A DNA stretch of 64,000 bases. It comes from Pseudoteredinibacter isoporae. GTDB lineage: Bacteria > Pseudomonadota > Gammaproteobacteria > Pseudomonadales > Cellvibrionaceae. The notes beneath the pieces are model-generated. The model made no database searches and was not told the DNA's origin. It saw only the letters and a list, made by a program, of their open reading frames with translations. Below, piece by piece: positions 1-9,419 of this stretch; position 1 is the first letter of the stretch; each line of letters begins with the position of its first letter. Position numbers and translations under genes: made by a program. The DNA lies in the NCBI RefSeq assembly GCF_011602085.1, contig NZ_JAAONY010000002.1:930001-994000 (forward strand). The letters run 5' to 3'.

Positions 1-558
1 TATCACCACAAAGTCGTGCCCGACTACGCATCCCTTGATCCTGCCCATCCCAAAATTCTGGCAATTTTTAAGGCCATGGCCGACAAGGGGATTCAACTGG
101 ATGCCACCGTCTGGTTGTATGAGGAACTCGCCAGAATGCGTCGAGAACACCCAGCGGCTAAAACCATCCCGGTGAAATGCCCCGCCGATTTTGCGGCACG
201 TTTAACTCAGGTGGCCTACGAACAGGGCGTCGAAATTTCTACAGGCACCGATGGCATGACACCTTCCAGTGATCTCTTCCCGGCGTTATTCAAGGAACTG
301 GAAATTCTCGCCAGCAAAACTCAAATTCCCAATGCCCAACTGATTCGTGCCGCCACATTGAACGGCGCCAAAGTGCTGGGCAAAGAAAGCGAATTTGGCA
401 GCATCGAAGTTGGTAAGAAAGCCAATCTGATGTTTACCCGCAAAAACCCGCTGAAAAATATCGAACACCTGCGCACGGTAGAGCTGACCTTGAAATCCGG
501 TAAGGCCTATCCGCGTAAGGAGTTCAAAGCCCTGGGTCAATCCGAGTTGAAACCCTAA
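1..558 (+). CDS. Amidohydrolase family protein, C-terminal part (runs off left edge)
   Basis: This is the last 185 codons of a metal-dependent amidohydrolase; the reading frame is open from the first base, so the gene begins outside the window. The motif EISTGTDGM carries the metal-binding aspartate near the end of the TIM barrel, and the tail with GSIEVGKKANL and NPLKNI is the usual end of imidazolonepropionase/prolidase-like amidohydrolases. It is clearly related to the complete amidohydrolase at 4018-5430, which has the same STGTDG motif and a similar ending. It is followed after 23 bases by a TonB-dependent receptor on the same strand, which suggests a shared uptake and degradation role. 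The substrate cannot be told. The internal GTG at 16 is not the likely start. Confidence 0.85.
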   Translation, partial: YHHKVVPDYASLDPAHPKILAIFKAMADKGIQLDATVWLYEELARMRREHPAAKTIPVKCPADFAARLTQVAYEQGVEISTGTDGMTPSSDLFPALFKELEILASKTQIPNAQLIRAATLNGAKVLGKESEFGSIEVGKKANLMFTRKNPLKNIEHLRTVELTLKSGKAYPRKEFKALGQSELKP

Positions 559-581
559 AATAATAATGAGCAGAGTACATC

Positions 582-2795
582 ATGAATACTATCCCTGGTA
601 ATACGCAATATCGATACCCATCCCGCTGGTCGTATAAAGCACAGGCCAGTAAACGCCGAAAACCGTTGCTATTTTTGGCTCCTCTGTGTGCGGCCATTGG
701 TTTCAGTCAATCTGGATATGCTGAAATTGAAGAGGTTGTAGTTACCGCCTCCAAACGCGGCGCCAGTAATATCCAGGATATGGCCACCAATATTTCCGCC
801 TTGGGCTCGGACTCCCTTAAAAAAATTGGCGCCAATGGTTTTCGCGATTTCGCCAAACACATTGCCGGCCTCAGTTCGATTGATAATGGTCCGGGTAACC
901 AGCAAATTATTATTCGTGGCCTGGCCTCCAGTACTGGCGCCGCGCAGGTAGGAACCTATTTCGATGAAATTCCCGCCTCCGGTTCCGGCGGCACCAATGT
1001 GCGTCAAACCGATCTTCAGCTTTATGATCTGGAACGGGTGGAAGTCCTGCGTGGCCCACAAGGCACACTGTATGGTGGCGGTTCACAAGGCGGTACCATC
1101 CGCTATATCACCAACAAACCCAATGTCGACAAAGTGGAAGGCAGTGTTCAAATGGACGCAGCCACCCGTTCACGCAACGGTGGCGAAGTGTATCAACTGA
1201 ACGCCATGATTAATGTCCCGGTCGTTGAAGATGTCTTTGCCTTGCGAGGTGTCGCTTTTTATCGTGACGGTGATGGCTATGCCAATTTACCGGATCTTAA
1301 TCAGCGCGGTACCGATACCGAAGAAACCCGTGGCGGCCGCGTTATGGCAAGCTGGCACATCAGTGATAAGACCAAACTGGATGCCTCGGTCTGGTATCAA
1401 AATATGGATGTTGGTGATCGCGCCCAAGTCACCCTCGCGAGTGATTCCCGTAGCGGCAGTGTAAAAACGCCATTTGAAGACAGACTGAGAATGGCCAATC
1501 TCACCTTGGAACACAGCTTTGACAAGGCCGCCTTAACCCTGACCCACAGCGACTATAACCGCGATGCACTTTATGCCTTTGACGTATCCCAGTTTGTTCC
1601 CGGTTCAGGAGGTGTTTTTCAAACCCGGGATACCCAACTCGAAAGCAGCGAAATTCGTCTAGCCTCAAATCTGGACGGCAATCTGCAGTACATTGTGGGC
1701 GCCTTTTATCAACAGCGTCAGGCCGACAGCATTTCTGCCGGTTTCTTTGTTGACGATAGCACCGGTAATATCGTGGCAGAGCAAACCAAGTTTTTCGATA
1801 CTCGCACCGATGCAGAGTTCAGCAACAAAGCGGTCTTTGGTGAAATCACCTATCAAGCGACGGAACAACTGGAACTGCTGGCGGGCTTTCGAAGTTTTAA
1901 AATCACCACTGATTCCCAGGCCAATGAGTTACTGACTCCGTTTGGACCACCCTCTGGCCTGGCTGATCCTTTGCATTCCGAATCGGACGATACCATTTTC
2001 AAACTGCAAGCTTCTTATGACATCAGCGAAGATGCCCTGACCTATCTGGTTTTCTCCGAGGGCTTTCGCGAAGGCGGCGCAAATAACATTAACCTGCTAA
2101 CCAGCGGAGGTGACCCTGCGCCTGCGTCTTTCGATCCGGATTTTGTGAAAAATCTGGAGCTGGGCTGGAAAACCCAATATCTGGATAAACAGCTAACGGT
2201 AAACGGCGCCGTCTATTATATGCAGTGGGACGATATTCAAGTCGGCCTGCTGGATCAAAACCAGGCTTTTGGTTACACCGACAACGCCGGCAAAGCCAGC
2301 TTAAAAGGGGTTGAACTGGAAACCCGCATCACTCCAGATACCCTACCCGGTTTCAGCGCCAGCATTAACTTCAATTATTCCGAACAACAGCTGGACGAAA
2401 ACACGGTTCAGTTTAATAACGGCGACAACACCGCCGGTAAAGCGGGTGATGATTTACCAAATACCTCACCGGTTTCCGCCGGCGTCATTCTGGAACAGCG
2501 TTTTGAGCTGGCCGGTCACCAGGCCTTTGTAAACGTTAATGCCTCCTACACTGGCAAAGCACTTACCACTTATTCATACCGCGACCCGAATGCTCGCAGG
2601 ATTGGCGACTATGTATTGGCAGGCGCGCGCTTGGGCCTGGAAACCGAGAGTTGGTCAGCCTCGCTCTATGTCAACAATCTCTTTGATGAGCGCAAACCGG
2701 TGAACTGGACAGTAGAAGCTCGCCCTGGCATTCCTGACCGCATTCTCACCACTCAACCTCGCTCCATAGGCGTCAACCTGGAATATCATTTTTAA
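582..2795 (+). CDS. TonB-dependent outer membrane receptor
   Basis: A 737-residue outer membrane beta-barrel receptor that would import a ligand using TonB energy. A basic stretch and hydrophobic signal segment (about residues 28-47) end in SGYA. They are followed by the TonB-box-like EEVVVTASKR, a plug domain with IIIRGLASS and VEVLRGPQGTLYG, and a long barrel ending in the aromatic residue F (NLEYHF). The extension of about 27 residues before the signal core is longer than usual, so a later start is possible, but no better start codon stands out. It lies between two amidohydrolase genes and an M19 dipeptidase-like gene; by context the ligand may be a peptide-like or amide compound. That is inference, since similar receptors take many ligands. 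Confidence 0.92.
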   Translation: MNTIPGNTQYRYPSRWSYKAQASKRRKPLLFLAPLCAAIGFSQSGYAEIEEVVVTASKRGASNIQDMATNISALGSDSLKKIGANGFRDFAKHIAGLSSIDNGPGNQQIIIRGLASSTGAAQVGTYFDEIPASGSGGTNVRQTDLQLYDLERVEVLRGPQGTLYGGGSQGGTIRYITNKPNVDKVEGSVQMDAATRSRNGGEVYQLNAMINVPVVEDVFALRGVAFYRDGDGYANLPDLNQRGTDTEETRGGRVMASWHISDKTKLDASVWYQNMDVGDRAQVTLASDSRSGSVKTPFEDRLRMANLTLEHSFDKAALTLTHSDYNRDALYAFDVSQFVPGSGGVFQTRDTQLESSEIRLASNLDGNLQYIVGAFYQQRQADSISAGFFVDDSTGNIVAEQTKFFDTRTDAEFSNKAVFGEITYQATEQLELLAGFRSFKITTDSQANELLTPFGPPSGLADPLHSESDDTIFKLQASYDISEDALTYLVFSEGFREGGANNINLLTSGGDPAPASFDPDFVKNLELGWKTQYLDKQLTVNGAVYYMQWDDIQVGLLDQNQAFGYTDNAGKASLKGVELETRITPDTLPGFSASINFNYSEQQLDENTVQFNNGDNTAGKAGDDLPNTSPVSAGVILEQRFELAGHQAFVNVNASYTGKALTTYSYRDPNARRIGDYVLAGARLGLETESWSASLYVNNLFDERKPVNWTVEARPGIPDRILTTQPRSIGVNLEYHF

Positions 2796-2805
2796 GGCTT
2801 TGATT

Positions 2806-3981
2806 ATGAGTATCACACGTCGAGATTTACTGAAGTATTCCGCAGCGGCAAGCACCGCCAGCGCCCTGTTTAACAGCTCTGCATTGGCTGCTGACAAACC
2901 CTGGCCCCATTTAAAGCAGAGCATTGTGATCAATAACTTGGGCGGCATCGACAATCCCAATAGCTGGTTGGAAGCCGCGGCTAAAGATCAATCCAAAGAC
3001 CCGGTGCGCAGTCGCCTGCGCGCTTTGGACGAACGTGCCCTGAAAGATATTCACGCCTCAGGTACCACCGCCGTTAACCTCACCATTGGCTATGTCGCCG
3101 GCCCCATGGACCCGTTTGAACACAGCGTAAAAGAAGTGGCCCACTGGAATCAGGTGATCAAGCAATACCCGAATGATCTGTTAAAAGTGGAAACGGTTTC
3201 GGATATTTTGGAAGCCAAAAAAAGCAATCGTGTCGGTATCATTCTCGGCTTTCAAAATGCCGCCATGATGGGTGACAATGCCGAACGCGTGGATATTTTT
3301 GCGGGGCTGGGCGTTAAAGTCATTCAGCTCACTTATAACGTTGCCAATCAAATCGGCAGTGGCTCCATGGCACGCGATAACGGCGGCCTGACGCCTTTCG
3401 GTTATGAAGTTCTGGAACGCCTTAATAGCAGTCGTACCTTAGTCGATCTGAGCCACAGCGGCGAAAAAACCTGTCTGGACGCCATTAAAGCATCCAAAAG
3501 CCCCATCTCAATTACTCATACGGGTTGCCGCGCGCTGTCGGATTTGCCTCGCAATAAAACCGACCAAGAATTGAAACTCCTCGCCGACATAGGTGGCTGC
3601 GTTGGCATCTATTTTATGCCATTCCTCAAAGAAGACAGCTTCCCCAACGCCAAAGATGTTGTTCGCCATATCGAGCATGCCATCAATGTCTGCGGCGAAG
3701 ACCATGTGGGTATTGGTACCGATGGCGGCACGACACGCATCGATAATATGGCGGCCTACCACACTGCCATTGATGCTGAAATTGAACGTCGCCAGAAAGC
3801 GGGCATTTCCGCCAAGGGCGAGAAAAAAGGTGTCGTGCCTTTTATTCCCGATCTACAAGGCCCGGAGCAGTTTCAAAAGCTGACCGATATGCTTTACAGC
3901 CGGGGGCATTCCTCAGAACGCATTGAAAAGATTCTGGGTGGAAACTTCCTGCGATTGAAAAAAGAGGTCTGGGGCGCTTAA
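2806..3981 (+). CDS. M19 (membrane dipeptidase) family protein, Tat-exported, altered metal site
   Basis: A 391-residue protein of the renal dipeptidase (peptidase M19) fold. It starts with a twin-arginine signal (SITRRDLLKYS) and a hydrophobic stretch ending near residue 30, so it is probably exported folded. The ATG at 2806 is chosen over a TTG two codons upstream because it directly precedes this signal. Visible family motifs are LVDLSHSG, SITHTGCRAL and IGTDGG. The first metal motif HxD is missing: the site reads VINNLGG (residues 41-47). The bridging glutamate region reads LGFQN, with Q instead of E. A GFQN-type subfamily of M19 with this altered centre is known to me from other proteobacteria. 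The gene sits between a TonB receptor and an exported amidohydrolase, probably one operon. Classical dipeptidase activity is uncertain. Confidence 0.85.
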   Translation: MSITRRDLLKYSAAASTASALFNSSALAADKPWPHLKQSIVINNLGGIDNPNSWLEAAAKDQSKDPVRSRLRALDERALKDIHASGTTAVNLTIGYVAGPMDPFEHSVKEVAHWNQVIKQYPNDLLKVETVSDILEAKKSNRVGIILGFQNAAMMGDNAERVDIFAGLGVKVIQLTYNVANQIGSGSMARDNGGLTPFGYEVLERLNSSRTLVDLSHSGEKTCLDAIKASKSPISITHTGCRALSDLPRNKTDQELKLLADIGGCVGIYFMPFLKEDSFPNAKDVVRHIEHAINVCGEDHVGIGTDGGTTRIDNMAAYHTAIDAEIERRQKAGISAKGEKKGVVPFIPDLQGPEQFQKLTDMLYSRGHSSERIEKILGGNFLRLKKEVWGA

Positions 3982-4017
3982 GCCCCACAGCAAAAGACAG
4001 TAATAGAGAACCCCATA

Positions 4018-5430
4018 ATGAAAAAAACACTGCTCACCTTCGCGATTAGCCTGCTTGGCTTCCAACAGGCCAGCGCGAACATCACGATTTATCAAAACGT
4101 CAATCTGATCGACAGTATTGACGACAAGCTGCAAAGTGATATGGCGATCGTTGTGGATGGCGAAACCATCAGCGCCGTTCTACCCATGTCACAGCTCGAA
4201 CCCGGCAATTATCCGAAGGCCAAGGTGGTGGATGCTCAATCCTGGTATGCCACACCCGGCTTGATTGAAACCCATACCCATGTAGCCACCCAGCCCAACC
4301 GCCAGTACGCCGAGTTTATTTTAAATCGCCAGCTTTACGGCGGCATTACCACCGCTCGCGATCTGGCCGGTGATGCCCGCGCGCTGGCAGACCTCAGTCG
4401 TGCGGCCTTGGTCAAAGAAATCCCCGCACCCGATTTAAAATACGTTGCACTGATGGCCGGCCCGGAGTTTTTCAGTGACCCTCGTACCGTATCGTCTGGC
4501 CTGGGCGAAGTACCGGGAAAAATTTCCTGGATGCAGGCCATCGACGACAATAGCGATATGAAAACCGCCGTTGCCCTTGCCCGAGGCACCTGGGCCAGCG
4601 CCATCAAAACCTACGCCAAGCTCGATGATAAGGCCATGAAGCGCATAGGCGATGAAGCCCGCAAACAAGGCATACCGGTTTGGTCCCACGCGCATGTTGG
4701 CCCGGCTCGTCCCATGGCCGTCGCAAAAGCTCGTGTGCATTCCATGTCCCATGCCTGCGATATGGCCGCCGCGGCTTTTACCGAAGAACAATTGAGTAAG
4801 GCCGAAACCGGAGAACTGAATGGCCGCGTTCCCGTCGATTTAAACAGCCCTGAAATCGATGCCGTGTTTGAAGAAATGAAAAAGCACAACACCGTATTCG
4901 ACCCTACCCTGCGAGTGGAAGAATGGGTCACTAATAATGCCGAGAAGCTGAAAGCCCAGAGAGAAAAAATGGCCAAGGAGATGAACGAGAATCCGAACGC
5001 CAAAGGTAAAGCATCTACCAAGAAAAAAGGCATCCGTGCCCGATGTGGTTTCGACGGTGCCGTGAACCTGGTCCGCCGCGCCTACAAAGCCGGTGTAAGA
5101 ATATCCACCGGCACCGATGGCTGGACCGGTAATAAAGACACATTCCCCGCCCTCTACGATGAATTGCGCCTACTGAATGAAAAAGTCGGCATGCCCATGA
5201 TGGACGTTATTAAAGCGGCCACCATCAACGGCGCTTACAGTATCGGATTAGAAAAGAATATCGGCACTATCGAAGCAGGCAAGCTTGCCAATATCAGTTT
5301 CTTCCAGCAAAACCCACTGGATGGCTCCGATAAGTTGCGCTCTGTTACCCTGACGGTAAAACGCGGCAGCCCCTATTACCGCAAAGACTTTGTGCTGGGA
5401 GAGTCGGGGGTTCCCGATGAAGATCGTTAA
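4018..5430 (+). CDS. Exported amidohydrolase family protein
   Basis: A 470-residue metal-dependent hydrolase with a cleavable signal peptide (first 20 residues, ending QQASA), so it acts in the periplasm. Motifs in order: the HxH metal pair in LIETHTHVA, a possible carbamylated lysine in AIKTYAKL, metal histidines in HAHVGPA and HSMSHACD, and the aspartate in STGTDGW. The end (GTIEAGKLANI, NPLDG) is typical of imidazolonepropionase/Xaa-Pro dipeptidase-like members. It is a paralogue of the truncated gene at the left edge and follows the M19 gene after 36 bases. Together they look like a periplasmic amide/peptide hydrolysis set fed by the TonB receptor. The substrate is not determinable. Confidence 0.88.
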   Translation: MKKTLLTFAISLLGFQQASANITIYQNVNLIDSIDDKLQSDMAIVVDGETISAVLPMSQLEPGNYPKAKVVDAQSWYATPGLIETHTHVATQPNRQYAEFILNRQLYGGITTARDLAGDARALADLSRAALVKEIPAPDLKYVALMAGPEFFSDPRTVSSGLGEVPGKISWMQAIDDNSDMKTAVALARGTWASAIKTYAKLDDKAMKRIGDEARKQGIPVWSHAHVGPARPMAVAKARVHSMSHACDMAAAAFTEEQLSKAETGELNGRVPVDLNSPEIDAVFEEMKKHNTVFDPTLRVEEWVTNNAEKLKAQREKMAKEMNENPNAKGKASTKKKGIRARCGFDGAVNLVRRAYKAGVRISTGTDGWTGNKDTFPALYDELRLLNEKVGMPMMDVIKAATINGAYSIGLEKNIGTIEAGKLANISFFQQNPLDGSDKLRSVTLTVKRGSPYYRKDFVLGESGVPDEDR

Positions 5431-5528
5431 ACAAACGCGATCAATGTAGGAAGGTAAGTCAGTTGGCCGTTCTGCCGGGTAGAACAGTGTTACTCCGTAT
5501 TTCTCTCCTCTTCGGTATGTCTCTTGCC

Positions 5529-5534
5529 TATAAT
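5529..5534 (+). promoter_or_regulatory. Possible -10 element of BASS transporter gene
   Basis: A perfect TATAAT lies 41 bases upstream of the transporter start at 5576. The corresponding -35 region (around 5506-5511) is weak. This suggests that the transporter can be transcribed independently of the upstream cluster. Confidence 0.4.
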
Positions 5535-5575
5535 GACTCGCGGGCGAAAGGCATACTGTTTTTTTGGATTAAGCA

Positions 5576-6433
5576 ATGAGCGATGAATTAATTTCAATCT
5601 TTAACACCCAGGTGATTCCCCTCGGCTTGATGGCGATCATGTTCAGCCTGGGCTTGTCCTTGCAGCTCGCGGATTTTGGCCGCCTGCTGGCACGCCCCAA
5701 ATCCGCCGGCGTCGGTCTGTGCGGCCAATTGATTTTACTGCCTGCTCTGGCATTTATACTGGCCAGTTTATTTCAATTGCCAGCTGCAATGGCCGTCGGT
5801 TTATTAATTCTCGCCGCCTGCCCGGGCGGGGTCACGTCTAACGCCTTGGTCTTCGCTGCCCGAGGTGATGTCGCACTTTCTGTCACCCTCACCGCCTGCT
5901 CAAGTTTGCTGACCATTATCAGCACCCCACTGATCATCGGTTTCGGCATCAGCCATTTCTATCCACAAGGCGAAGCTCCGCAGCTCGATGTACTGATGAC
6001 CATCAAAAAGCTCCTGCAAATGGCCGTCATCCCCATCGCCCTCGGCATGCTGCTCCGACACTTCAACAGCACATTGGCCGAAAAATTGGTGAACTACCTG
6101 CGTCCTACGTCGATGCTCGTCCTCATCTTAGTCATCGGCTTCTCAGTCTTCGTCAGCTTCGACCTCGTGCTCGACAACCTCCGCCAAGCCGGGCCCGTCG
6201 CCTACCTGCTGAACCTCCTCGCCATGGCCATGGGCCTGGGCCTCGCCCTGCTGTTCCAATTAAATAAAAGCGAGCAATTCACCCTCGCCGTCGAAGTCGG
6301 CGTACAAAACGCCACCATGGCAACGTTTTTGAGTCTATCGGTATTAAACGACTGGAACCTGGCGATTGTACCTACAATCTATGGCGTGATTATGTTGTTG
6401 AATGCGAGTGTGTTGATGCGGTGGTTGCGGTAG
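5576..6433 (+). CDS. Bile acid:sodium symporter (BASS) family transporter
   Basis: A 285-residue inner membrane protein with about nine hydrophobic helices. The segments AACPGGVTSNALVF and VEVGVQNATMATFLS match the two conserved crossover motifs of the BASS family (ACPGG.SN and E.G.QN). Family members carry organic anions together with sodium. It lies 145 bases after the exported amidohydrolase on the same strand and may take up the released product; that link is inference from position. The part from about 6000 to 6300 is visibly richer in C and G than the flanks. Confidence 0.9.
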   Translation: MSDELISIFNTQVIPLGLMAIMFSLGLSLQLADFGRLLARPKSAGVGLCGQLILLPALAFILASLFQLPAAMAVGLLILAACPGGVTSNALVFAARGDVALSVTLTACSSLLTIISTPLIIGFGISHFYPQGEAPQLDVLMTIKKLLQMAVIPIALGMLLRHFNSTLAEKLVNYLRPTSMLVLILVIGFSVFVSFDLVLDNLRQAGPVAYLLNLLAMAMGLGLALLFQLNKSEQFTLAVEVGVQNATMATFLSLSVLNDWNLAIVPTIYGVIMLLNASVLMRWLR

Positions 6434-7247
6434 TTGCTGTAGTTACAAAAAAGCAACGTTGAAAAATGCGATTAATCTGTCTTCTCCACCCTGAATGAGT
6501 ATTTATTTTTTTGATTTCTCAACGAGTTATTCCCCGTTAAGTAACTATGCCATAAGTAACTGCGCCATTTCACTTGATAATTTATACCGCGAGTTACCTT
6601 ATCAGCACCGAAACCTCCAGCTTACCTATACCAACAATTGGTATATAGCTACCATTAGTTGGTAACTTGAAAGTGGTGCAATGTTTGTATTAAACCGGTC
6701 TACCACGTGCAGAGAGGCAAGGGCGGATTTTGCTTCACCTCTAGGCTAGAAAAACTGACTATGGCAAAGCAATCATGAAGTTCTATCAGACCGCGTTGAA
6801 CCCAATTCAAAAGCAACTGCAAGGCATGGAGAAGACGGCATTATAATCAGTCGCGCCAAAGACAATATATCCTAAAAAACACAAACGAGTTACGCTACCG
6901 ATCGCCTTAAAAACATAAACTAGAGTCACCTTTGCCTTTAAAACTTACTTAAAAGCCATTAAAAACTTTTCATTTAAGTACACGCTTATCACTTCAGGAC
7001 TGCAGACTCAGTTATCAGAAATATATTCCATCATATTCAGAATATATTAACCCTTCCCAGATAAGACTTATTAGGAGAGACAGTCGCACTATTAATGCAA
7101 ATTAAATTTGGATTCATGGTTTTGTCGTCTACATTACTTATATACGGGTGTTTTTTGTCCTCCTGACTCACCATTATTCGAGGACAAATAGATTTCCAGT
7201 TTTTGAGATTATATAAGTTAAACAACTATATCTTATTGGTAGTAACA
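6434..7247. other. Intergenic stretch with inverted repeats, no convincing gene
   Basis: About 0.8 kb without a credible reading frame. It holds the inverted repeat TATACCAA-caa-TTGGTATA at 6627-6645, followed 14 bases on by TTGGTAAC in direct orientation and several GTAACT/TTACC words. This could be a regulator-binding patch. A minus-strand frame at 7037-7225 shows no features of a protein. The base composition is AT-rich towards 7200. Confidence 0.4.
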
Positions 7248-7928
7248 ATGACCCCAGTTAACAATAAAATCCTTTTAACAGCCATCGCATTTATTCTTTT
7301 CAACGTAAGTACTCAGTTAGCCGCTCAAGAAATCACATTGCGTGATCGCATTACTGGATTCAATGTCGCCGCCGACAGTTCTTTCAGTAATCAGCTCGCA
7401 GGAAACGGCAGACATATCCTATTCACGCAAATAACCATTTCCAGCCCCACCACAATTACCAGGGCTATGAGTGTCAGTGATTCAACCGAACTCGGAGCCT
7501 CGATGTATGAGTATGCTGTTCGGAGCAACACAAGCCCTTATACATTGATTGATTCCGGCCCGGCAACACGCACAAGCCGAACGCCTTATCCGAATGTCAC
7601 CCACAATGGCAACAACTCCAATCTGGACGAATTCTCCTTTACCTCAACTCAATTGCCACCGGGTACGTATTACGTCGGCGTCTATTCCTCAGACGGGGTA
7701 AACTATTCATCCATCGCACATTCGAGCGGCGACATCGGTCCCCTGTTTGCGGATAATGGCTCCGCTATCCTCTTTGCTCCGACCGACTATCATCTATTTG
7801 TGAGTTATTTTGGCATAGCCGTCAACTCAAGCTCCGGTTCCCATGCCGTACCAATGTTCCCACCGTTGGTATCTCTGGCAGGCCTACTCTCCCTTCTTTT
7901 AGTGGCTTTCAAAACCCGCCTTAAATAG
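7248..7928 (+). CDS. Secreted protein with C-terminal sorting-type anchor (CTERM-like)
   Basis: A 226-residue hypothetical secreted protein when started at the ATG at 7248, which places a clean signal peptide (LLTAIAFILFNVSTQLAAQ) at the N-terminus; an earlier ATG at 7203 would add 15 residues. The middle is rich in Ser, Thr and Asn, with the motif LPPGTYYVGVYSSDG typical of pre-peptidase/beta-sandwich domains. The C-terminus has a short VPMFPP motif, a hydrophobic helix and a final basic cluster (FKTRLK), the three-part layout of PEP-CTERM/IPTL-CTERM surface sorting signals. It stands alone between two large intergenic regions. No function can be assigned. Confidence 0.72.
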   Translation: MTPVNNKILLTAIAFILFNVSTQLAAQEITLRDRITGFNVAADSSFSNQLAGNGRHILFTQITISSPTTITRAMSVSDSTELGASMYEYAVRSNTSPYTLIDSGPATRTSRTPYPNVTHNGNNSNLDEFSFTSTQLPPGTYYVGVYSSDGVNYSSIAHSSGDIGPLFADNGSAILFAPTDYHLFVSYFGIAVNSSSGSHAVPMFPPLVSLAGLLSLLLVAFKTRLK

Positions 7929-8127
7929 AGCAATGAATTCAAGGCTGATGGCTGTGCACACAAAGAGATGCGTCAACAGCTCAGCAGCCATTCTTATTTA
8001 TCCTCATGCCTGCCGCTTTCTAATACCCTGCATTTATTCCGGCTAATACCAAACAAGGTATCCATTGAATACCTGCTATAGCGACTAAACACCTCAGGGC
8101 CTTGAGAAAAGCTTCCCTCCCAAACCA

Positions 8128-8145
8128 GTTATGTTATAACATAAC
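8128..8145. promoter_or_regulatory. Zur-type operator palindrome
   Basis: GTTATGTTATAACATAAC is a perfect 18-base palindrome 52 bases before the COG0523 GTPase start. It matches the known proteobacterial Zur box pattern (TGTTATANTATAACA-like). Repression by Zur under zinc sufficiency would control the GTPase and probably the DksA-like gene behind it. Confidence 0.8.
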
Positions 8146-8197
8146 ATTAAAACTCTAAAAACAACCTGTATATCAACCTAGCCTGAGCCTGATAACA

Positions 8198-9397
8198 ATG
8201 AATCAACTACCTGTAACCGTGCTGTCTGGTTTCCTGGGTGCCGGTAAAACAACGGTACTGAGCCATATTTTGAACAACCGCCAAGGTAAAAAGGTGGCCG
8301 TCATCGTCAATGATATGAGCGAGATCAATATCGATGCTGCTGTGGTGCAGAGCGAGGTGTCCCTCAGTCATCAGGAAGAAAAGCTGGTGGAGATGAGCAA
8401 TGGCTGTATCTGCTGCACCCTGCGGGAAGATCTGTTGCTGGAAGTGAATAAGCTGGCCCAGGATGGGCGATTTGATTATCTGATGATCGAATCCACCGGT
8501 ATCTCCGAGCCCCTGCCCGTCGCGGAAACCTTCACCTTTGCGGATGAAAATGGCGTTTCATTATCGGACGTTGCCACGTTAGACACGATGGTCACAGTCG
8601 TCGACGCCGTTAATTTTCTGAAAGACTACGACGAAGCAAAATACCTACAGGAAACCGGAGAATCCCTGGGAGAAGAAGATGAACGCAGCGTCGCGGACCT
8701 TTTAGTAGATCAGGTTGAGTTTGCGGATGTACTGCTGATCAGCAAAACCGATTTGATCGATGACGCTGAGGTTTACCGTTTGACCTCGATACTCAAAATG
8801 CTGAATACCCATGCACGGATCATCCCTATCGCCAACGGCCAGGTAAATATTGACGATGTGCTGAATACGGGCCTGTTTGATTTTGAACGTGCTCAGCAGG
8901 CGCCAGGATGGCTAAAGGAAATGCGTGGCGAACATGTACCGGAAACTGAGGAATACGGCATTGGCAGCTTTAGCTACGTCGCTCGCCGCCCTTTCAAGCC
9001 GGAAAAGTTTTACCAGTTTCTCCACAACACCAAAGCCTATGGCAAATTGATTCGCTCCAAAGGCTATTTCTGGCTGGCAACCCGCCCGGAATTCGCCGGC
9101 CAGTGGAGCCAGGCTGGCGGCATCGCACGCTATGGTTTCGCAGGCATGTTCTGGAAGGCCGTCCCCCAAAACCGATGGCCGGAAGACGAAGATTACCTGG
9201 CTTCAATCATGGAAAGCTGGGTAGAACCCTTTGGCGACATGCGACAGGAACTGGTGTTTATTGGCCAGGGCCTGGACCAGGAAGCAATGACTCGTGCACT
9301 TGATGACTGTCTGCTATCAGAAGATGAGGTGCTTAAAGGTAAAGAATACTGGCGCAGTTTTGCAGACCCATTCCCCGCCTGGGGAGATGACTCCTGA
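8198..9397 (+). CDS. COG0523 (CobW/ZigA-like) GTP-binding metallochaperone
   Basis: A 399-residue G3E GTPase, probably a zinc chaperone used in zinc starvation. It begins with the P-loop [10 protein letters not shown] (residues 10-19), has the metal-binding CxCC motif [11 protein letters not shown] (residues 69-78), the ESTGISEP switch region, the guanine-specificity motif ISKTD and a C-terminal CobW domain. The length of about 400 residues fits the Zur-regulated ZigA subgroup better than the short YjiA type. A perfect Zur-like palindrome lies just upstream, and the next gene encodes a zinc-independent DksA paralogue, which supports a zinc-sparing role. Confidence 0.9.
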   Translation: MNQLPVTVLSGFLGAGKTTVLSHILNNRQGKKVAVIVNDMSEINIDAAVVQSEVSLSHQEEKLVEMSNGCICCTLREDLLLEVNKLAQDGRFDYLMIESTGISEPLPVAETFTFADENGVSLSDVATLDTMVTVVDAVNFLKDYDEAKYLQETGESLGEEDERSVADLLVDQVEFADVLLISKTDLIDDAEVYRLTSILKMLNTHARIIPIANGQVNIDDVLNTGLFDFERAQQAPGWLKEMRGEHVPETEEYGIGSFSYVARRPFKPEKFYQFLHNTKAYGKLIRSKGYFWLATRPEFAGQWSQAGGIARYGFAGMFWKAVPQNRWPEDEDYLASIMESWVEPFGDMRQELVFIGQGLDQEAMTRALDDCLLSEDEVLKGKEYWRSFADPFPAWGDDS

Positions 9398-9419
9398 ATC
9401 CTTTAGTTTGGAATATGAA

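Noticed and set aside
7037-7225. 62-codon minus-strand frame before the CTERM-like gene
   Set aside because: No ribosome site or recognisable content; AT-rich chance frame.
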